Of a DNA stretch of 64,000 bases, positions 28,306 through 39,874 are shown piece by piece. The notes beneath the pieces were generated by a model, which was given only the letters and a program-made list of their open reading frames with translations, did not search any database and had not been told where the DNA came from. Both the position numbers and the translations under genes were made by a program. Each line of letters starts with the position of its first letter. The stretch's first letter is position 1. The DNA is from Dickeya poaceiphila (GTDB lineage Bacteria > Pseudomonadota > Gammaproteobacteria > Enterobacterales > Enterobacteriaceae): assembly GCF_007858975.2 (NCBI RefSeq), contig NZ_CP042220.2, positions 806,001-870,000 of the forward strand. The letters run 5' to 3'.

Positions 28306-30246
28306 TCAATGCTGGATGGCGAACACGCTGACGACATCGCTCAGATGGTGGCCTTTCTCACGTAGCCCTTGGGCCGTGTTTACCGAGTTTTGTACCAGCG
28401 AGGCGTTCTGGTGAATCGCTTGTCCAATCTGGCTGATAGCCACATTAACCTGCTCGATTCCCAGCGCTTGTTCGCGTGAGGCGAGATCAATATCGTTGAC
28501 GATTGTGCTGACCTGCTGGCTGCGTTGCAGCAGATCGTCCATGACCGTGCGGGTTTTTTCCGAGAAATGGTAGCCGGTTTCGATCTGATGCAAAGATTCG
28601 GCAATCAGCGCTTCGATTTCCTTCACCGCTGAAGCGCTGCGCTGGGCCAGCGAGCGTACCTCGGCGGCGACCACGGCGAAGCCCTTGCCGTGCTCGCCAG
28701 CGCGAGAGGCTTCCACGGCGGCGTTGAGCGCCAGAATGTTAGTCTGAAATGCGATGGACTCAATAGTGGTGGTGATGTCGGCTATCTTCTGCGATGAGCG
28801 TTTGATTTCACTCATGGTTTCCACCGAGTCCGCCACGGTTTTGCTGCCATTTTGCGCGGCGCTGGCGCTTTGCGCCGCCAGATTTTTGGCGGCGGAAACG
28901 TTGTCGGCATTTTGTTTCACTGTTGATGCCAACTGTTCCATCGTCGCTGAGGTTTCTTCCACACTGCTGGCCTGACGAGAAATCTGCTCGCTGATATTAC
29001 CGCTGTCTTCGGCCAGCGCATCAGTACCGACGGCGATCTCCTGCTCAGCATCACGCACCTGCGACACCAGCCGGGTCAGGCCGTGTCCCATACCGTTGAT
29101 GGCGTCTACCAACCTGCCTACTTCATCCTGACTCTGGGTGGTAAGCGTAGCCTGTAGATTCCCGGCGGCGAACTGTTCCGCCACGTTAACCACTTCATCC
29201 AATGGCCGGCTTAACCAGCGGCGGATGAGATAGACAAAGAACAGGGCAAACAGTGCTACCAGCGCGATACCACCGCCTAAAAACAGATTGCGGATAGTGG
29301 TGATTTCCGCAAGCAGGCTGGCTTTGCTGATGGTGCCGACGACAACCCATTTCCATTGCGGTACGCTGCGGTACACCATCACTTGGGTACGATCATCGCC
29401 GTTCAGGCTGTTATCGGCGTATTCCAGACTGCCGCTGTCATTTTTCAACACCCGTTGCAGTACATCGCCAGACCAGTTCGGTTTTTGCCCGATCAGCGTC
29501 GGGTGTACCAGATAGGTGCCGGCTGCGGCGTCTGCCTTGTTGAGTACGATAAAATGGCCGGTATCACCAATTTGCTTATCCAGAATGCGTTTTTGCATTA
29601 GGGCAAATTCTTTGCTGATATCAATCCCGACGAACAGAATGGCGATGACGTTACCGCTGGCGTCGGTAACCGGTTGGTACTGGGTGATATATTGTTTGCC
29701 GAACAGTACCGCCAACCCGCTAAAAGCGTTGTTGCCGGAGACTGAGGTAAACGCCGGACTGGTGCGATCCAGTTTGGTGCCGATGGCGCGTGAGCCGTCC
29801 TCTTTTTTTAGCGATGTGGCGATGCGTACGAAGTCGTCGCCATCGCGCACGAAAATGGTGGAGATAGCGCCGGTACGGTTGAAGAAATCGTCGGTAACGG
29901 CGGTATTCATATTGAGAATGGTATCACCGGACTTCAGTGTCGGCGCGGTGGTGCCGCTGATGGGTAAACGCGCCTGATTATCTACGGTGAAACGAGAAGG
30001 AAGAAAGCTGGCAAACAGATTGGTGTAGTTGTTGACGCTGGCCTGCAGGCTCGTGTCGTACATGGCTATCATATCCGTAATACCGGTGACCTGACTTTCC
30101 ATGTCATGCATTGTCAAGGATTCCAGCTTATCGCCTGCTGAGCGCGTCAGACTGAGGCTGAAAGCAAGAAACAGCACTGCCACACTCAGGGAGGCAATGA
30201 CCGAAAGTTTGACACCGAGGCTCCAGCGTCTAAAAGCAAGCTGCAT
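28306..30246 (-). CDS. Methyl-accepting chemotaxis protein with large periplasmic Cache-type sensor
   Basis: 646-residue chemoreceptor. After an N-terminal membrane helix (about residues 12-35) comes a periplasmic domain of some 270 residues. Its pattern ([53 protein letters not shown]) is that of a Cache3/Cache2-type double sensor. A second helix near 310-335, HAMP and the signalling domain ([26 protein letters not shown]) follow. The C-terminus lacks a CheR-docking pentapeptide. The ATG at 30246 is chosen over an upstream start because [16 protein letters not shown] is a normal receptor start. Confidence 0.93.
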   Translation of the reverse strand: MQLAFRRWSLGVKLSVIASLSVAVLFLAFSLSLTRSAGDKLESLTMHDMESQVTGITDMIAMYDTSLQASVNNYTNLFASFLPSRFTVDNQARLPISGTTAPTLKSGDTILNMNTAVTDDFFNRTGAISTIFVRDGDDFVRIATSLKKEDGSRAIGTKLDRTSPAFTSVSGNNAFSGLAVLFGKQYITQYQPVTDASGNVIAILFVGIDISKEFALMQKRILDKQIGDTGHFIVLNKADAAAGTYLVHPTLIGQKPNWSGDVLQRVLKNDSGSLEYADNSLNGDDRTQVMVYRSVPQWKWVVVGTISKASLLAEITTIRNLFLGGGIALVALFALFFVYLIRRWLSRPLDEVVNVAEQFAAGNLQATLTTQSQDEVGRLVDAINGMGHGLTRLVSQVRDAEQEIAVGTDALAEDSGNISEQISRQASSVEETSATMEQLASTVKQNADNVSAAKNLAAQSASAAQNGSKTVADSVETMSEIKRSSQKIADITTTIESIAFQTNILALNAAVEASRAGEHGKGFAVVAAEVRSLAQRSASAVKEIEALIAESLHQIETGYHFSEKTRTVMDDLLQRSQQVSTIVNDIDLASREQALGIEQVNVAISQIGQAIHQNASLVQNSVNTAQGLREKGHHLSDVVSVFAIQH

Positions 30247-30412
30247 GATGATTCTCTTTACTGTGGGACATGATTGGGGGTTGATTAATGCCGTTAACGA
30301 CAAAAAAGCGCAGAATTTTACACTAATTGATGTTTTTGTAATTAATTTGATTAAAGTCATTGCAAGTTGTCGTGTGGGTTATCTGTCGGGTGGTGAGAAA
30401 AAGGAGACGATG

Positions 30413-31162
30413 ATGGTAGAGATGGGAAGTGAGAATGTTTCAGGAATAGAGGTGCTACATGCTTTTCCATCTGGTTGCAGAATGCGGCCATTACCGACCA
30501 TTTTCTTTTTTCATGGCTATACCTCGTCGAAGGAGGTCTACTCGTATTTTGCCTATGCGCTGGCGAAGGCCGGATTTCGTGTTATCGCACCGGACGCGTT
30601 GATGCATGGCGCACGGTTTGACGGCGATGACGCGCGGCGCTGGCGCTGTTTTTGGGATATTTTGCTGAATAATGTGCAGGAGTTGCCAGGGTTTCGGGTC
30701 TGGTGCCGTGAACACGGGCTGATTGACGGTGATAGAGTCGGAATGTGTGGCGCGTCGATGGGCGGGATGACGGCACTGGCTGCGATGACGCAATACCCCT
30801 GGCTGCGCTCGGTCGCGTGTTTTATGGGTTCCGGCTATTTTTCGTCGCTGTCGCAGACGCTGTTTCCGCCGGTAATGTCGGATGAACCGCAAGCGCAGGC
30901 GCAGTTGCAAGCGCTGGCTGAACGGGTCGCGCCCTATGATGTGCGCCATCAGTTGGATAAGCTTGCCGACCGACCCCTGTTGCTCTGGCATGGTCTGGCG
31001 GATGAACTGGTACCGGCGCAGGAGAGTGAACGATTGTACCGGGAACTGAGCGCCCGTCAGTTACAGCAGCACCTGACTTATCTGACCGAGGCTGGCATTG
31101 GTCACAAGATTACCCCGACCGCTCTGGAAGCCTGTGTGGATTTTTTCTCTCGAACACTGTGA
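30413..31162 (+). CDS. yjfP: Esterase YjfP, dienelactone-hydrolase-like
   Basis: Alpha/beta hydrolase of 249 residues. The oxyanion segment FFFHGYTSSKEVYSYFAYAL, the nucleophile elbow GASMG (MCGASMGGMTAL), the acid in LLWHGLADELVP and a late HKITP histidine complete the fold. It aligns over its length with E. coli YjfP, an esterase with no fixed physiological substrate. AAGGAG lies 6 bases before the ATG at 30413; the adjoining ATG at 30410 is too close to the ribosome site. Confidence 0.92.
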   Translation: MVEMGSENVSGIEVLHAFPSGCRMRPLPTIFFFHGYTSSKEVYSYFAYALAKAGFRVIAPDALMHGARFDGDDARRWRCFWDILLNNVQELPGFRVWCREHGLIDGDRVGMCGASMGGMTALAAMTQYPWLRSVACFMGSGYFSSLSQTLFPPVMSDEPQAQAQLQALAERVAPYDVRHQLDKLADRPLLLWHGLADELVPAQESERLYRELSARQLQQHLTYLTEAGIGHKITPTALEACVDFFSRTL

Positions 31163-31241
31163 TTTTTTCTCTATCAGGCCCACCGGCAGCCGATTCGCTC
31201 TGGTTTTCCGGTTTTCTCATGCCGGAAATCAGCAATATGGC

Positions 31242-31270
31242 TTGTTTTCCCATATGGAGGTCATTATAAT
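31242..31270 (+). promoter_or_regulatory. Sigma-70 promoter of the rpsF operon
   Basis: TTGTTT at 31242-31247, a 17-base spacer and a perfect TATAAT at 31265-31270. It lies about 100 bases upstream of rpsF, a fitting place for a strong ribosomal-protein promoter. Confidence 0.7.
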
Positions 31271-31299
31271 TACGCGTCATTTTTTCAGCCGTACACAAC

Positions 31300-31761
<462 letters not shown>

Positions 31762-31769
31762 TTGTTGTG

Positions 31770-32319
<550 letters not shown>

Positions 32320-32348
32320 TCGGCCACTGTCCATTAACGAGACTTTGA

Positions 32349-32810
<462 letters not shown>

Positions 32811-32837
32811 TTTTTACTTCGCTGCATGATAACGCGT

Positions 32838-32864
32838 AAAACGCTGGCCTTGTGCCAGCGTTTT
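32838..32864 (+). terminator. Terminator of the rpsF-priB-rpsR-rplI operon
   Basis: AAAACGCTGGC and GCCAGCGTTTT form a perfect 11-bp stem with a 5-base loop, ending in TTTT. Confidence 0.85.
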
Positions 32865-33193
32865 GCATTTCTGCACTATCATCATGTCTGCGCTATCATC
32901 ATTTTTGTATCACCATCATCTTTGTACTCTCTCATCGCTATTAGCCATTCACTGGAAAGATCATCAGCACCTATTTCCAGTATAAAGGTAGGGCTATTTA
33001 GCTGCCTTTCTCTGATTTTTTACTCTATTTTATTGATATTTAAATATTTAATTAATTTCATCACTGTGTTTTTTCTGCTTAATAATTTTCTGTGATGTTA
33101 TTCACATATATTTTTTTCACCTGAAAAGCGACGTCGAATAAATGTCAGGTGGCGATACTCATCACACTCCATGCTGAAATTTTCATCGTCTTC
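32865..33193. other. AT-rich intergenic region with no gene
   Basis: About 330 bases from the rplI terminator to the control region of the catabolic islet. It is strongly AT-rich (long T and A runs around 32990-33110) and marks the left edge of the islet. An 89-codon frame here has no ribosome site and no protein-like pattern, so I do not call it. Confidence 0.4.
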
Positions 33194-33225
33194 TTGACAG
33201 TGATACGCCCTTCATCGGAAAAATA

Positions 33226-33247
33226 TGCAAACGTTCCTGCAAACGTT
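33226..33247. promoter_or_regulatory. Tandem LacI-type operator upstream of the MFS transporter gene
   Basis: TGCAAACGTT occurs twice (33226-33235 and 33238-33247), two bases apart, and continues into TTT. The core AAACGTTT is the kind of palindromic centre bound by LacI-family proteins. The same double site with the same 12-bp spacing occurs in front of the aldolase gene at 39782-39803. The LacI regulator at 37406-38452 is the obvious candidate to bind both. Confidence 0.7.
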
Positions 33248-33264
33248 TTATAAAAAAGAATGTA

Positions 33265-33455
33265 TTAAAAAAACCCTACAGAAGAAAGAGGACACGATGA
33301 AAAACATCAATATAGCGATGGGCTTATGCTGCGGCAGTTTACGTATGAGAGGAAACGGTAGCGCCGGTGTAAAACCGGCGGCATCACGCCATGGTGCGTT
33401 TGTTACCAGAACAAAGAGGGTAAGAGGAAGACCGGACGGTTATACGGCGAACTAA
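33265..33455 (+). other. Duplicated aldolase-gene leader and start, now a small orphan frame
   Basis: ACCCTACAGAA, then AAAGAGGACA, then ATG-AA-ACATCAATAT is almost the same as the leader and first codons of the aldolase gene at 39733. The frame from 33297 begins MKNINIAMGL (aldolase: MKDINIDLRG) but then diverges and ends at 33455 without any aldolase signature. I read it as a copied promoter-leader module that now drives the transporter gene 125 bp further on, with a short meaningless or leader peptide. Confidence 0.6.
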
Positions 33456-33580
33456 ACAGCCTCACCGTAACTGTTACAGCGTGCTGAACATCATTAAGCC
33501 AGTCAGGGAAATAGCGAGAAGTCTTTTCCTGAATGGGTAACCCACAGCACATCCTCACCATCCTTTCTGGAGAAAAACCT

Positions 33581-34993
33581 ATGTCAACGCATGACATGAG
33601 TGTCGGCGCGATGAGTGGTGCCGTCAGTACTGTTGCCTCTGGGGGCACAACATCGGCTGAATTGGTAGCCCGCCTTGAACGAATGCCGATTACCCGCCAG
33701 TTGATGACAATTCGTGTAGTAGTTGGTCTTTCAACCTTCTTTGATGCTTATACCGTACTGGCAATCGCATTTGCCATGCCGCAACTGGCGGCAGAATGGG
33801 GATTGAATGCGACGGATATTGGAATGATTATCGCCGCCAGCTATGTCGGGCAATTAGTCGGAGCCGTATTTTTTGGTTCTCTGGCCGAAAAAATTGGTCG
33901 TCTCGGCGTATTAAAGATAACGATTGTTCTTTTTGTGATAATGGATGCATCCTGCCTGTTTGCCTGGAGCGGTACCTCAATGATGGTATTCCGTTTCCTG
34001 CAAGGCGTGGGTATTGGCGCTGAAGTGCCGGTCGCCAGTTCCTATATCAATGAATTCGTCGGTGCCAAAAAGCGTGGGCGATTCTTTCTGTTGTATGAAG
34101 TCATTTTCCCAATAGGCATGATGTTTGCGGGCATCGCTGGGTATTTTCTGGTGCCGATTTATGGCTGGAAGGCGATGTTTATCGTGGGGCTGATTCCATC
34201 CATCATCACGGTGCCGTTACGCTGGTTTATGCCGGAGTCACCTCGCTGGCTGGCTTCCAGGGGACGCCTGGCCGAAGCGGACGCCGTGGTAAAAAAACTT
34301 GAGGATGAAGTGATTCGCCATGGCGGCACGCTGCCTGAACCGGTGGTTCGCCAAACTGAGGAGAAAGCTGTTGCCCGGCAAGGGTGGCGTGAATTGTTTC
34401 ATGGTATTTACCGCAAGCGTACGTTTACCATTTGGGCACTGTGGGTGTGTGGATATACCATCAATAATGGTCTGGTGACCTGGTTGCCAACGCTGTATAA
34501 AAAGGTGTTCGGATTACCGATTGAAACCGCACTGGCGTATGGCTGGACGACATCGGCGTTTGGTGTGTTGGCCTCGATTGTCTGCGCGTTGTCGATTGAT
34601 AAAGTAGGGCGTAAGCCCTGGTATGCAGCAGCATTCCTATTGGCGATCATTCCTCTGGTTACGCTGACCGGGCTGGGAGCGACCAGTCCGATGCAGATTC
34701 TGGTTTGTGCGACGGCGGCATACGCCATATTACAAACCGTCACCTTCTCTTTGTATCTCTACTCTTCAGAACTTTATCCGACGCGGTTACGCGCCATCGG
34801 CACCGGGCTTGGTAGCGCATGGCTGCGAGCAGGCTCTGCCGTTGGCCCTATGCTGGTCGGTATTATCGTCAGCGATTTTGGTATTCGGTATGTGTTTGTC
34901 GCCTTTGCGTTGATAGCCTTGATCGGGGGTGTGGTAACGCTGTTGTACGCGATTGAAACCAAAGGAAAGGTCCTGGAGGAATTATCGCCATAG
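33581..34993 (+). CDS. MFS transporter, sugar/aromatic acid porter type
   Basis: 470-residue inner-membrane symporter with 12 hydrophobic segments. Family motifs are visible: GSLAEKIGRLGVLK in the loop after helix 2, FLQGVGIGAEVPVASSYINEF, PESPRWLASRGRLAEA in the central loop and SIDKVGRKPWY in the second half. Substrate is probably a sugar or organic acid metabolised by the linked aldolase, as both genes share operators. GGAGAAAAACCT precedes the ATG at 33581; the frame opens 16 codons earlier without a ribosome site. Confidence 0.88.
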   Translation: MSTHDMSVGAMSGAVSTVASGGTTSAELVARLERMPITRQLMTIRVVVGLSTFFDAYTVLAIAFAMPQLAAEWGLNATDIGMIIAASYVGQLVGAVFFGSLAEKIGRLGVLKITIVLFVIMDASCLFAWSGTSMMVFRFLQGVGIGAEVPVASSYINEFVGAKKRGRFFLLYEVIFPIGMMFAGIAGYFLVPIYGWKAMFIVGLIPSIITVPLRWFMPESPRWLASRGRLAEADAVVKKLEDEVIRHGGTLPEPVVRQTEEKAVARQGWRELFHGIYRKRTFTIWALWVCGYTINNGLVTWLPTLYKKVFGLPIETALAYGWTTSAFGVLASIVCALSIDKVGRKPWYAAAFLLAIIPLVTLTGLGATSPMQILVCATAAYAILQTVTFSLYLYSSELYPTRLRAIGTGLGSAWLRAGSAVGPMLVGIIVSDFGIRYVFVAFALIALIGGVVTLLYAIETKGKVLEELSP

Positions 34994-35447
34994 CGGCTCC
35001 TGATCTCGTTTGCCCCGTGTCTGCGGGGCAAACCCATCAGTGACTGATCGTTAATTGGGCTGATTCTATATGGAGAAATTGGCAGTGGTCGTTTTGCCAT
35101 ACCTACTGCCTGTTGCTAAGACAATACGATTAAGGATAGTTATCTGCATCAGATGATTGATTTTATGAATAGCGTTTCAGGCACCCAATGACAATAATAA
35201 AGATAAGATACGGTAGACTGTCGGGGGATAACAGACGCTCTTATCTTTTAATTTATTGAACCCGTAAGCATTAATAGACTTGATATTGTTAGACCCGTCA
35301 CGTTTCTGTATTTTTTTTGACGAAAAATGTAATTTTGTCGTGCCCTAAGCAAAACGAATACAGCATATTCAATGCACCAAAACCGTTACCGATAATATGA
35401 CAATATAACGTAATTTTTCTCTTCTGGTCGTCAAGGGTGGGATAGAT
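34994..35447. other. Intergenic region between transporter and chemoreceptor
   Basis: Beyond the hairpin at 35008-35033 this 450-base stretch is AT-rich and shows no gene. Near the chemoreceptor start there is an imperfect palindrome, GACGAAAAATGTAATTTTGTC (two arms at about 35319-35339, given here as GACGAAAA and TTTTGTC), and ACCGATAA at 35388, reminiscent of a sigma-28 -10 element but without a good -35. Confidence 0.35.
35008..35033 (+). terminator. Hairpin after the MFS transporter gene
   Basis: GTTTGCCCCG and CGGGGCAAAC form a perfect 10-bp stem with loop TGTCTG, 14 bases after the stop codon. No T-run follows. Confidence 0.6.
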
Positions 35448-37352
35448 ATGGGTTTTATTAATAAGCTAATGAATAGAATGAAAGTGTCTCATAAGTTATA
35501 TGGGGGCTTTTCGGTCGTTCTCATGTTGGTGATTATCGCCTCAGGATTTGCTGCGGTTCGTTTTTTTACTATCCGTGATCTCTATATAAAGACGACGATC
35601 ATGAATGAGATGAACCATTACCTTGATCAGTCGAAAATCGCGAGAATTAAATATTTCTTTTCCTTTGACGAGTCCAATCTTAATAATCTGGTGAATTATA
35701 ACAACCAGATAGTTGGGAGTATTAATAAAACCAAAACGTTATCATGGGACGATGAATATTCTGCTTCTTTGAATAGCCTTGATCTGAATATGAAGCAGTA
35801 CTGGCTGGATCTGGATGTGGAGAAGGCGGCATTAAATAAAGTCAGGGAGACGAATAATACTATTGATGCGCTGGGTGGGGGGAATCAACTGACTCAGGCT
35901 ATCGGCAGTGTAGTGCTGAAGCCCGATGAGACTGGCTTGCTGGCAAAGCGCGATGCGATGTTGTTGGCAATCGCTAAACTGAGCGTCAGTACGCAGGTAT
36001 TGCAGCGGGTCGGTAATGCAGATTCGCTAAAAGCGCAGCAGCGTAATTATGATGAGGCGCTGAAAGCGCAGGCCGATCTTGCCGGGGCGCTTGATAGTGA
36101 GCGAAAAGCCAGGCTGGCCGATGCTGCTGCCTACATTGACAGTTATGGTCGGGTCGGCAAACAGTATTTTGACAACCTGACCAACCTGAAGACCGCTGAT
36201 ACGAAATTTCGCGCTACGGGGGATAAAATCACTGCAGATATTGCCAGCATTGTCAACAATATAGATGCAAAAAATAGCGTGATCGTTAACAACTCGGTAT
36301 TGCAGATGATAATCCTCGGTGGGGTTGCCGTATTGTTCGGTTTGCTGATTTCCTGGTCGATAACCCGACAGATCACCCGCCCTATTATGTCCAACCTGAA
36401 ACTGGCGGAAACCATTGCCGATGGCGATTTGTCTACCTCAGTGACGATTGAACGTAACGACGAACTGGGAATGCTGACGAGCGCCATGATGGATATGACA
36501 TTACGATTGCGCAAGCTGGTGGCGGATATTCGCCACAGCGTCCATCGTGTAGCAGGCGCATCGACGGCTATCGCTTCAGGTAATAATGATCTTTCATCGA
36601 GAACGGAACAGCAATCCAGTGCGATTGTGGAAACGGCAGCCAGTATGGAACAGCTGACCTCAACGGTGAAAAACAATGCCGATAACGCCCGCCATGCCAG
36701 CCAGATTACCAGTCAGGCATCCAATATTGCTAATCAGGGCGGCGATATTATCCGGCAGGTGATTCGCACTATGTCCGATATTTCCGGCAGTTCCAAGAAG
36801 ATTTCCGATATTACTTCCGTCATTAATAGCATCGCGTTTCAGACCAATATCCTGGCGTTGAACGCCGCTGTGGAGGCAGCTCGTGCCGGGGAGCAAGGCC
36901 GTGGATTTGCGGTTGTCGCCAGCGAAGTGCGCAGTTTGGCGCAGCGCAGTTCTCAGGCGGCCAAAGAGATTGAATCGCTGATTTCTGAATCGGTTTCCCG
37001 TGTGGATGTGGGGGCGGAGCTGGTGACGAAAGCGGGCGCGACTATGGATGAAATCGTCGAGTCGGTAAACTCGGTCAATAACCTGATGAGCGAAATCGCT
37101 ATCGCGTCTGATGAACAGAGCCGTGGTATTTCGCAGATCGGTAGCGCTGTGACCGAAATGGATTCGACCATCCAGCAGAATGCCTCCATGGTCAGTGAAT
37201 CCTCGTTAGCGGCACATGCGCTGGAAGAGCAAGTGGCGCGTCTGGCTGAATTGATTGCGGTCTTCCATCTGCCTGAAGGCAGTGATGATGATGCGGAATC
37301 AGACTATGGTCGCCCTGCGGCGCTGGTGTCGGCGCGTCGGTTGTTATCGTAA
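35448..37352 (+). CDS. Methyl-accepting chemotaxis protein with helical-bundle sensor
   Basis: 634-residue chemoreceptor. The first membrane helix is about residues 18-40. A long periplasmic all-helical sensor follows (to about 280), with a HBM-like pattern, then a second helix (about 282-305), HAMP, and the signalling tip [33 protein letters not shown]. No CheR-docking pentapeptide is seen at the C-terminus. It lies between the transporter and the LacI regulator, so it may sense the compound taken up and used by this islet; that is inference from context. Confidence 0.92.
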   Translation: MGFINKLMNRMKVSHKLYGGFSVVLMLVIIASGFAAVRFFTIRDLYIKTTIMNEMNHYLDQSKIARIKYFFSFDESNLNNLVNYNNQIVGSINKTKTLSWDDEYSASLNSLDLNMKQYWLDLDVEKAALNKVRETNNTIDALGGGNQLTQAIGSVVLKPDETGLLAKRDAMLLAIAKLSVSTQVLQRVGNADSLKAQQRNYDEALKAQADLAGALDSERKARLADAAAYIDSYGRVGKQYFDNLTNLKTADTKFRATGDKITADIASIVNNIDAKNSVIVNNSVLQMIILGGVAVLFGLLISWSITRQITRPIMSNLKLAETIADGDLSTSVTIERNDELGMLTSAMMDMTLRLRKLVADIRHSVHRVAGASTAIASGNNDLSSRTEQQSSAIVETAASMEQLTSTVKNNADNARHASQITSQASNIANQGGDIIRQVIRTMSDISGSSKKISDITSVINSIAFQTNILALNAAVEAARAGEQGRGFAVVASEVRSLAQRSSQAAKEIESLISESVSRVDVGAELVTKAGATMDEIVESVNSVNNLMSEIAIASDEQSRGISQIGSAVTEMDSTIQQNASMVSESSLAAHALEEQVARLAELIAVFHLPEGSDDDAESDYGRPAALVSARRLLS

Positions 37353-37365
37353 CGCAATCCGCTCT

Positions 37366-37398
37366 GGCCGCTCTGGTTAACAGAGCGGCCTGTTTTTT
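37366..37398 (+). terminator. Terminator of the third chemoreceptor gene
   Basis: GGCCGCTCTG (37366-37375) pairs perfectly with CAGAGCGGCC (37381-37390), followed by TGTTTTTTT. It lies between convergent genes and ends the chemoreceptor transcript. Confidence 0.88.
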
Positions 37399-37405
37399 TA
37401 GTGAG

Positions 37406-38452
37406 TCAGCGCCTGAAAGGGGTGCTGGAGCTGCGGGGGATCAGGCTGGGAATCACCCGACTGATGGGCGCATCGCCATGTGGAGGTGAAAGCAACAGAT
37501 CCACTGCCAGCGAGGCGACATGATCCAACGGCACATGCACCGACGAAAGCGGCACCGGCAGGCGCGCTACCAGCGGAATATCGTTATACCCTACCAGCGA
37601 CAGATCCTGACCAATTGCCAGGCCGACACGGTGTGCGGCAGCCATGACGCCTATCGCCAGATCGTCATTGATCGCAAAAATGGCGCTGGGGCGGTTTGTC
37701 GGCGTGAGCAGTGCCAACCCTTCCTTTTCTCCTGATTCAATACCAAAGCCTGACTCACGAATCCATTCGGGGCGTATTGGCAATCCTGCTTCTTGCATAG
37801 CACGCTGAAATCCCAGGCGGCGATCACGCGCACCTGAGGTGAAATGAGGACCAGCAATCAGACCGATATCCCGATGGCCTAAATCAATCAAATGGCGGGT
37901 GGCCAGATAACCGCCTTGCTCATCATTACCAATCGCCGAAGGACTGATGCCGTCGGTGCGCAGTACCAATACGTGGGAAATATTCTGCTGACGCAACTCA
38001 GCGGGTAATTGGTCGTCAAGTCGGCTGGTAGCCAGAATCAGGCCATCAACACGGCGGTCAAGCAACGATTCTACGGCCTGTTTTTCCTGGGCCGGATCAT
38101 CGCCGCAGGTGGCAACGATAGTGAAATAGCCGTGCCGTTCTGCGGCGCGAAAAATAGCTTCATACAACAGAGCCATGACCATATCGCTTAAGCGTGGCAC
38201 CAGTACACCGATAGTCCCTGTGCCGCCACGACGCAGACTGGATGCCATGATATCTCGTCGGTATCCCAGCTCTTGCGCCACCTGCCGCACCCGTTCTGCG
38301 GCTTTACTGCGCGAAGGGGGCAGACGTTCATCCAGTACGCGCGACACGGTAGACACACTCACACCGGCTGCTGTTGCTACGTCCTGCAGTGTTACCGGTT
38401 TATTGCTCAACTTCCGGTTTGCACCAGGTTGCGAAAATGCGTTTGAATCCAT
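37406..38452 (-). CDS. LacI-family repressor of the catabolic islet
   Basis: 348-residue regulator. The N-terminal DNA-binding domain (VTLQDVATAAGVSVSTVSRV, then MASSLRRGGTGTIGVLVPRL) and sugar-binding core (DRRVDGLILATSR, GYNDIPLVARLPVPLSSVHV) are both complete. Near-identical tandem operators in front of the MFS and aldolase genes suggest that it controls both. The inducer is unknown. It is not GalR, GntR or KdgR: the core sequence is only generally similar to these. Confidence 0.9.
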   Translation of the reverse strand: MDSNAFSQPGANRKLSNKPVTLQDVATAAGVSVSTVSRVLDERLPPSRSKAAERVRQVAQELGYRRDIMASSLRRGGTGTIGVLVPRLSDMVMALLYEAIFRAAERHGYFTIVATCGDDPAQEKQAVESLLDRRVDGLILATSRLDDQLPAELRQQNISHVLVLRTDGISPSAIGNDEQGGYLATRHLIDLGHRDIGLIAGPHFTSGARDRRLGFQRAMQEAGLPIRPEWIRESGFGIESGEKEGLALLTPTNRPSAIFAINDDLAIGVMAAAHRVGLAIGQDLSLVGYNDIPLVARLPVPLSSVHVPLDHVASLAVDLLLSPPHGDAPISRVIPSLIPRSSSTPFRR

Positions 38453-38743
38453 GTCGTCCTTAGTATTAAGTCAGTAGGGGAGTCTCCCCGATCAGACTCC
38501 GGGTGTCTGGGGTTATCCGCGTGGTGCGGATGGCGTAAGCAGCCAGGGAAACGGCTGTGTTAATGCCTATTTATTATGTAATGGCACCTGTGAATTAGCC
38601 ATATTTTTGGCATTGTGCCGCAGATAGCGCTATGAAATTCACTGGATGAGAGACGCGCTGGATGAAGGGATGCATGACATCAGGGACTGTGTGCGAAGTG
38701 AAATACGGCGTCACGAAAGCGGGTTGCCCTCATTGTGTCAGAA
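38453..38743. other. Intergenic region upstream of the LacI gene
   Basis: About 290 bases with the LacI promoter at its left side and the end of the aldolase transcript at its right. I see no gene and no copy of the TGCAAACGTT operator, so autoregulation through that site is not indicated. Confidence 0.35.
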
Positions 38744-38784
38744 TATGTGGATGCCCACACCGGGTAGCGGCGGGCATCCACATA
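38744..38784 (-). terminator. Hairpin after the aldolase gene
   Basis: TATGTGGATGCCC (38744-38756) pairs perfectly over 13 bp with GGGCATCCACATA (38772-38784). It lies 13 bases past the aldolase stop on the minus strand. T-run absent, so it may act as an RNA-stabilising end as well as a terminator. Confidence 0.6.
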
Positions 38785-38797
38785 GTGATGGAGAGCA

Positions 38798-39733
38798 TCA
38801 GCCAACGCGAGGTAGCTCAGCCGCGCGGATAGCGGCCATGATTTCCTCTGCTGCGCCCGCTTCGAGCGGCATCAACGGTGAGCGTACCGTTGCGTGATCC
38901 AGAATGCCCCGTGCTACCAGCGCATGTTTCAGCGCCACTGTCCCTTCCATATGCGAGCCGCGATGGTACACGCTCTTCGTGACTGGCAGCAGGCGGTCAT
39001 GGATAGCGCGTGCAGCGGCGTAGTCTTTCGCTTTGCCTGCTTTAATCATTTCCACCAGCAGCTCCGGCGCAATATTGCCATAACCGACCAGGAAGCCATC
39101 CACATCAAATACCGTTGACAGCAGGTATTCGTCATGGCAACTCAGGATTTGCAAATCAGGGCGTTCGCGGCGAATGACCGGAATTTCAGTATCCCAGCGG
39201 CGCATGTTTCTCACCCCGTTCTTCATCGCAAAGACGCCGGGCTGCGCTGCGATATCCAGCATTGTCTCCAGGTTGTAGGTACATTTGGTCGCATCTGGAT
39301 ACTGGAACAGGATAAGCGGCAGACCGCTTTCCTCATACACATGGCGATATTTGTCCTGTGGCGCACCTTTCTGATAACCGAAACGCAGCCAACCGTGGGA
39401 AGGGTACAGCAACCCAGCAGACGCACCCGCTTTGACGGCACGTTTGGCTTCTTCCGCCGCTACTGCGGTTCCTTCCAGGGTAATGCCTGCGATAATCGGG
39501 ATAGCGCCGTTCACTGCTTCGGCAAAGGCTTCAATGACTTTCATCTGCTCGTCTTGCGACAGGAAGGTACCTTCCCCGGCGTGGCCCAGCACGGTCAGGC
39601 TTTTCACGCCGTCAATGCTTGCCAGCCAACTCCCCAGTTTTTTACAAGCTGCGTAATCCACCGCCCCGTCGCGGGTGAAAGGTGTGATCGGTGCTGGGTT
39701 CAGGCCACGTAAATCGATATTGATGTCTTTCAT
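38798..39733 (-). CDS. DapA/NanA-family class I aldolase or dehydratase
   Basis: 311-residue TIM-barrel enzyme of the dihydrodipicolinate synthase / N-acetylneuraminate lyase superfamily. The Schiff-base lysine is in FAMKNG (about residue 167) and the catalytic tyrosine in LILFQYPDA. The N-terminus NPAPITPFTRDGAVDY and GHAGEGTFLSQDEQ are also typical. It is not biosynthetic DapA: context (MFS transporter, LacI regulator, shared operators) points to breakdown of a 2-keto-3-deoxy sugar acid or similar. AAAGAGGACATT precedes the ATG at 39733. Confidence 0.88.
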   Translation of the reverse strand: MKDINIDLRGLNPAPITPFTRDGAVDYAACKKLGSWLASIDGVKSLTVLGHAGEGTFLSQDEQMKVIEAFAEAVNGAIPIIAGITLEGTAVAAEEAKRAVKAGASAGLLYPSHGWLRFGYQKGAPQDKYRHVYEESGLPLILFQYPDATKCTYNLETMLDIAAQPGVFAMKNGVRNMRRWDTEIPVIRRERPDLQILSCHDEYLLSTVFDVDGFLVGYGNIAPELLVEMIKAGKAKDYAAARAIHDRLLPVTKSVYHRGSHMEGTVALKHALVARGILDHATVRSPLMPLEAGAAEEIMAAIRAAELPRVG

Positions 39734-39781
39734 AATGTCCTCTTTTTTTCTGTAGGGTATTTTCAAGTACATCGCAAATGA

Positions 39782-39803
39782 AACGTTTGCGGGAACGTTT
39801 GCA
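39782..39803. promoter_or_regulatory. Tandem LacI-type operator upstream of the aldolase gene
   Basis: On the minus strand TGCAAACGTT (39803-39794) and CGCAAACGTT (39791-39782) lie two bases apart, followed by TTCAT. The arrangement equals that at 33226-33247, only inverted with its gene. It sits about 50-70 bases before the aldolase start. Confidence 0.7.
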
Positions 39804-39874
39804 GTTTTTACCAAACCAGCAGATCCTGTCAAGGATTATTTGCGAGAGATTAGATCTGGGGTCTATTCAGCAAC

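Noticed and set aside
33297..33455. Functional small protein upstream of the MFS gene
   Set aside because: Only the first codons look like the aldolase; the rest has no pattern, so it is listed as a leader duplicate and not as a gene.
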